From Pagrus major (lineage: Eukaryota > Chordata > Actinopteri > Spariformes > Sparidae): a stretch of 64,000 bases of DNA. The notes beneath the pieces are model-generated. The model did not search any database, was not told where the DNA came from, and was given only the letters and a program-made list of their open reading frames with translations. Below are positions 59,049 through 64,000 of the stretch, piece after piece (positions within the stretch are counted from its first letter, which is position 1; the number at the start of each line of letters is the position of its first letter). The position numbers were made by a program, and so were the translations under genes. The DNA is taken from contig NC_133233.1 in NCBI RefSeq assembly GCF_040436345.1, positions 12,066,735 to 12,130,734 of the forward strand, read 5' to 3'.

Positions 59049-62000
59049 TCATCTTGTTTCCTTTTTGATCAGATAGTTTGTCAGTTTTTCCAGTTTAAGA
59101 CTATTTTATGTAGGAAAAGTTCCTGTACAGCTGGATCCTCAGACATCATCTTAATATTTCTCAAAGTAAGGAATAAAAAAATGATGGTTTTGGTAACAGT
59201 AGCACAACTCTTTTTTCATTTAAAATGATACTAAGAAGATACTATGACTCGAATCTAGTTGCATATGTCCTCTGCTTGTCATTGATTTTTTGCAATTACA
59301 GTTTAGCACAATCTTTGCTGTCTGCCAGAAACAAAATGGAGATGTGGGAAAGTGCCTGAATTGCAGATAGAAGTACAGATTAGAGGAGACGCAGGAGAAG
59401 ATGCATAATGCCTTGGTTATAATTTTTTTATTTTATTATCTGTGCATATGTGACGAAAACTGACAAAACTCTCTTCAACAGATTCTAAAATCTCAGTCTG
59501 AGCTCTGCATGTCCCATCAGGGATGAAATTAATCCAACGCCTGCACTCAGACCTCTTCCATCAGCTCAAAACTATGTTTGGGAGGTAGAAATGAGCATTG
59601 CTGCGGTTTCAACACATTAAGTTGCACATTTCCTCCCAGTAATTAATTCTCTGCCTCTTGATTGCCACATATCTTCAAGGCTTGTTTGTCAACACATTTG
59701 CGTCGTTTCCCCCAGCTTAGTTAAAGCCACTGTGGTTTTTCATTCAGATGTAGCCGAGTGATTATTACTTTGACTCCTGGTTTTTAGCATTTATGTGCCC
59801 ATGCTCTGCGTAGTTGAATGCTGCACAACCAGCATCTTGACCCTTTCAAGCCTGTAGTTATTGTACTTTAAATCCTGGGGTGGATGAGGAAACATTAACA
59901 CGATTTGATGGGGCTGCATTTCACAACGAGACATTTCACATAAGACCTTATGTTTATAAAAAAAATAGACTGCTTCACTGTGGAAAAGACACAGCAGCAT
60001 GCATTTAAACTTTATTTTCCCAACATTAAACAATTGAAAACCAAACTTCCCTGCCCATTTACATCAAACGTAGCGCTGCTCTGTGGGACGCACAGTTTAT
60101 TTAAAGATCCTGTGTTTCTTACCGATTATTTCCTTTTAATGGTTGAATTCTGTAACCGTTTTGGGGTCGGGCACAGATGGCAGCAGCCGAAGGGAATCCC
60201 TGATGGCTTTGGAGTCCAAAAACCCTCAGAGGCTCACTGCACTGCTCTGATGTGGGCCAATGGCAACCATAAGGATCTGACAGCTTTCTGGCACGTGATT
60301 GGCTGCCGAACCTGCGGCTTCCTGTCTGGGGCCCCTCTGCCCCGCCGAGGAGGAAATGAGAAGGAGGAGATGGTTGCGTCACAGGGGTCTGGTATTAGTG
60401 TCTACTGCTCATTGAATTTTGAGAGACCTGAATGAAAAACCACCGTGCTTACCTAATTCCCTGATGTTATTTTGGTTTCTTAAACCAGAGGAACATCACA
60501 CAGCAGAAAAAGAAGTTGGCACCGGAAAAGGAAACTTAAAATACTCCAGTAATGCTTCATTCAAGGATTTTTCTTTAAATGGTGAGGCTAAATCAGGAAA
60601 GCATGGAGGTTGTTCAGGATTGCTATGATAGTATTCCTCTGATTTTCCTGTTTGAAATAGAGACCCTTCAGATACACACACAAATCAGTCATGTCCGTGT
60701 CTCCTCCCTCTTTCTTCCTCTTAGTTTTAAGTCCTGTCTCATACCTGGACAAGGGACAGACGAAGAGGGCCAAAGAAGAAGAAGAAGCCACATGTTGAAA
60801 CGAAGTCAAACCTCAGTCCAAAGCTGACATAACATGGGCCAATTAAAACACCCGCTCAGTGAGTTTGAAACTGAGTGACATAGTCCAGTGGTTACATCAT
60901 CTCGCCTCAAAACGGCACAGCTTTTGAAACTTCAGGTTTCTTTTCCAGAGTTAATGGACACAGCAGTGGAGTACAGAGACGAAATCAACATTTTACGTGC
61001 ATTAAACGATGGCAAAATATAGGCAGTCACAAATAGGTTCATGTTACAGCTCACACTTGCCAAAACTGCCTAAAATTTAGTGACTTTGGGGGCAGCTGCC
61101 AGTTTCATGGTTTAAGGCCCTCTTTGCAGCCTTGGTGGTCTCACATAAGGGTTCTGTGCAAACTAAAGAATACACAGCCCTGGTATTAACTCAGTGGGTT
61201 AAATACATGAAATCAAGTTAACTGTGTGGCACTCATCTTTGACCCAGCCCAATGGGAGCTACGTCCCTTCATTCCCAGCGGGTATTTCAAAGTGAGCCTC
61301 CAATTGAAGGCCTGCTCTTTTCCCTCTGTCCATTTAGTCTGGAGTTGTCCGGAAATCGTTAATCCACATCAAACTTAATCGCATTACCCTCATGGGAGGC
61401 TATTGTAGTGGGTCTTGCTTTGATGTGGTGAGGATACCAGCAGTACCAGCAGCAAACCAGAACACTTCAGTGTGTCGTGTTTCACACTCTGTTCACAGGT
61501 TATTAGAAGCTGTAGATGGTGGATGTGATGTCCCGTGGAGTGTGGTCTCCTCCTGTTGTACTTGGCAACCAAAACAGAAAAGGTCATCAATTTTGTATCT
61601 GATATTGGTACCAAGTCCACAATGTGGTGAGGGGTCAGCGAGGGGTCAGCTACAGGTCAGCAGTCTTTTAGCTGGTAGGGAGTTGATAGCCTATTTTACA
61701 GAACTCCCATGATACTGCTGCAACCAAGACTTGTTATCACGTTTGCTTTGCTTTTTACACTGAACTAACACCGCTGGCACAGTGCCGCCCCAGGTGTCGC
61801 TTCCTGCCCTCTTATGTACACAGAAGTCAATTTGGCCCTAGCATTGCCATAGTTCAGGTTTTTAAAAGGTTTTAAAAAAGCCACCGTGCATTGTAGTCAG
61901 CTCTCCTTGCAGACCATCTAAAAGCACCTGTATCATTAGCTAATCAGTACAAGTTATAGCAGTTATAAACTTCATATCATAAATAAATATGACTGAAAGT

Positions 62001-63289
62001 ATTTCTTTAGAAATTGTTCAAATATCAAAAATTAATTGTGCTGAAAAATGTAATGGAATACTTTAAATGGTCTGTTTTAGCAAATGAATGCTCACTGAGG
62101 ATACCAATAAACAAAATTCCGCAGAAGACTAAAAATGCAACTTTTTGTGATGACTCGTATTGGATTCGGGAAGAGCTCAACTGTGCTGTTATCAGAGGCT
62201 GACACATTATACCAAACACTGTAGCAAGTAGATAAAATACAATGTTTGTACTCTCCTCCAGACTTCGTCAGATAAGCTGTGATGTCCCTGTGATGCAGGA
62301 AGAGAACCACCTATCTAGTTATTAAACAATAGGCTTTGCTGACTCATGTTCCACCTTGTTAATAACAAGCCACAGTCTTGACAATGGGCTTATCTGCTTT
62401 GAACAAGAGCACACAGGGCTCCTGTGCAAATGTTTAGCTCATTATTAAAAGCCAACAACGACAAATCCACGGTTTTGTTTTGCGGACACTGACTATCTCC
62501 TATCAGGATCACTTCCTAACATTTTCTTCTATGAAATTTGGAATAGGGGATCAAAACCACCTCTCTACACTTCAGCCATCTTCTTTCAAGCCAAGCATGC
62601 CTTTTGTGTTAAACTACTTCAAGGAGGTGCATGCTCCCAACCTCCCAGCTCCCATTCATGTGGGACAAAGCACAGGTCTGTGTAAATTCCCTCAAACAGG
62701 ACACATCAGAGACGGGACTATCTGACAGAGAAAGGAGGGTGAGGGTTGGAGGTGCAGGAGACGAGTGCTGTGGATAAGGAGGGAGATCCTTCCGGTTGCT
62801 GATAGCGATGGTGCCAACAGCAGCACCAAAGACAGACAGACTGGAGGTCAACCTGCCTCTTTATCTATCAAGAGCCAGGCTCTGTCTTCTCTGCCTCATT
62901 ACACCTCAGTGTGCTGCTTACTGTTTTCTAGAGAACCTCCTGTCTCTTTCCGTCATTCCTTTTTATTTTTCTTTCTGTCTTTTCCTGTAATTGAGGGTGA
63001 TGGTGCTAGACACGACCTAAAGAAGCTCTTTGCACAAATCAACTTTCTGTCACTGAGGACTAGTGCAGCGATTCCTCACCAGAGCTACATGTACCCCAGA
63101 GGGTACTTCTGCAGTAGGAGTAGCTCAACAAATTTGATAAACACACAAACAAACACAAAAACACACAAAGAAACAATCACATGCACGATTTGAAAGGATT
63201 AAATACTTAAGTAGTAGTAGTATTAAAATACTGAGTCAGCTGTAAAACATGGATTGGCTTAACAGGAAGATATAATTATTAAATTGTTC

Positions 63290-63550
63290 GCTTAAAGTAA
63301 TGGATAAATAGTTAACTAAAGGTAATGGATACAATTGTTAGATAAAGGTAATGGATACAAGTGTTAGACATTACTTTTAGCTAATTATTTCAACCATTTA
63401 TCCATTACTTTTAGCTAAATTGTCAAAATAGTTAGCTAAAGAATAAATGTGAAAAAGTTTTGTTCAAACAGTTAAAATTGTCAAAAAAGTATAGCAAAAG
63501 TGGTTGAAATATTGAAAAGTAATGGATAAGTGGTTGAAAAATCCAGGCTC
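63290..63550. repeat. AT-rich inverted and direct repeat cluster
   Basis: TAAAGTAATGGATAAATAG and two copies of TAAAGGTAATGGATACAA on one side face CATTTATCCATTACTTTTAG on the other, with further TAGCTAAA copies. The arms could form a hairpin. Family unknown. Confidence 0.5.
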
Positions 63551-64000
63551 TCCCACTCATCAATAGTGTTAACTATGAGTTTAGAAACAATTCAACTAAC
63601 ACATTTGAAACTTGATGGCCTCTTGATTTTATCTGATAGGGTTGTGAATTTCCTGTACACCGGACAATGATGGTTGGGAACTACTAGACAACATGTGTGT
63701 GTGTTTGAACTGTGCAGACTTGCTTGTATAGGAATGCCCTTGTGAAATGTAAGTGTGTGTAACTACATGTGTTTTAAGACAAAGCTCCACAGAGTAAAAC
63801 CTTGGCTGAAACACACTCGGTTGTTGTCTCAGTCAATATTGAAAAGACCTTGAACCTCACGTACACCTGTGCTGCAAGGATGTGTGCTATTCTTACGATT
63901 GAACTGCAGCAAAAGGGAATTCAGGCATTTCATCGGCTCTGCCAGTGCACTCTGTAATTCACATTTCAGTCGAATACATTCCTGTAATGGGGGATGACTG

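Larger units (their letters stand above)
56421..64000 (+). other. Crotonase gene intron 4, running off the window
   Basis: The next family block, expected to resemble VPLIDGGTVRLP, was not found in any frame to the right edge, so the intron is at least 7.58 kb. It contains a TTAA-flanked element (56628-57050), a transposase relic (58570-59048) and a palindromic AT-rich region (63290-63550). GC-richer sequence at 60150-60400 has an open frame but no recognisable domain. Other short open frames look random. Confidence 0.55.

Noticed and set aside
60119..60435. Open frame of about 160 codons on + and 87 codons on - in GC-richer sequence
   Set aside because: Neither translation resembles a known protein or the missing part of the crotonase, and no splice signals link them; they are noted only as unexplained GC-rich intron.

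Overview
This is vertebrate nuclear DNA, almost certainly from a teleost (ray-finned) fish. It has compact spliced exons with GT-AG junctions, long AT-rich introns, many GT/CA microsatellites, and several interspersed repeats of kinds I recognise as widespread in teleosts. No bacterial operon, tRNA, rRNA or CRISPR array was seen.

Layout, left to right: (1) 74-2207, + strand: the last five coding exons of importin-4 (ipo4), with its 3' UTR to a poly(A) signal near 3042. (2) 3122-4624, - strand: the 3' exons of a protein-coding gene I do not recognise. It converges on ipo4, and its stop codon lies 75 bases beyond the ipo4 poly(A) signal. (3) 8701-22223, - strand: a complete 18-exon gene for the meiotic cohesin kleisin REC8 (588 codons plus stop, every junction in frame). 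(4) 23712-47246, + strand: a complete six-exon pdcd6 (ALG-2, penta-EF-hand) gene of 185 codons, head to head with rec8 across about 1.5 kb. Its 15.4-kb intron 2 holds a 290-bp CTCTC pentanucleotide tract and a 5.85-kb A-rich minisatellite with higher-order structure. (5) 48394-56420, + strand: the first four coding exons of a predicted mitochondrial enoyl-CoA hydratase/isomerase (crotonase) family gene that runs off the right edge. The remaining 7.6 kb is its intron 4, with transposon relics.

The genes are housekeeping (nuclear import, calcium-dependent adaptor, acyl-CoA metabolism) or meiotic (cohesin) and do not form one pathway. The ipo4-rec8 proximity matches the known human neighbourhood on 14q12, so it looks ancestral; PDCD6 lies on a different human chromosome.

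I found no convincing new multi-gene system. The best leads are a RAD21-like separase motif in rec8, absence of the pdcd6 alternative splice donor, loss of one crotonase catalytic glutamate, the unrecognised convergent gene, and the higher-order minisatellite. Exon limits were set by hand from splice signals and reading frame; no alignment was run.
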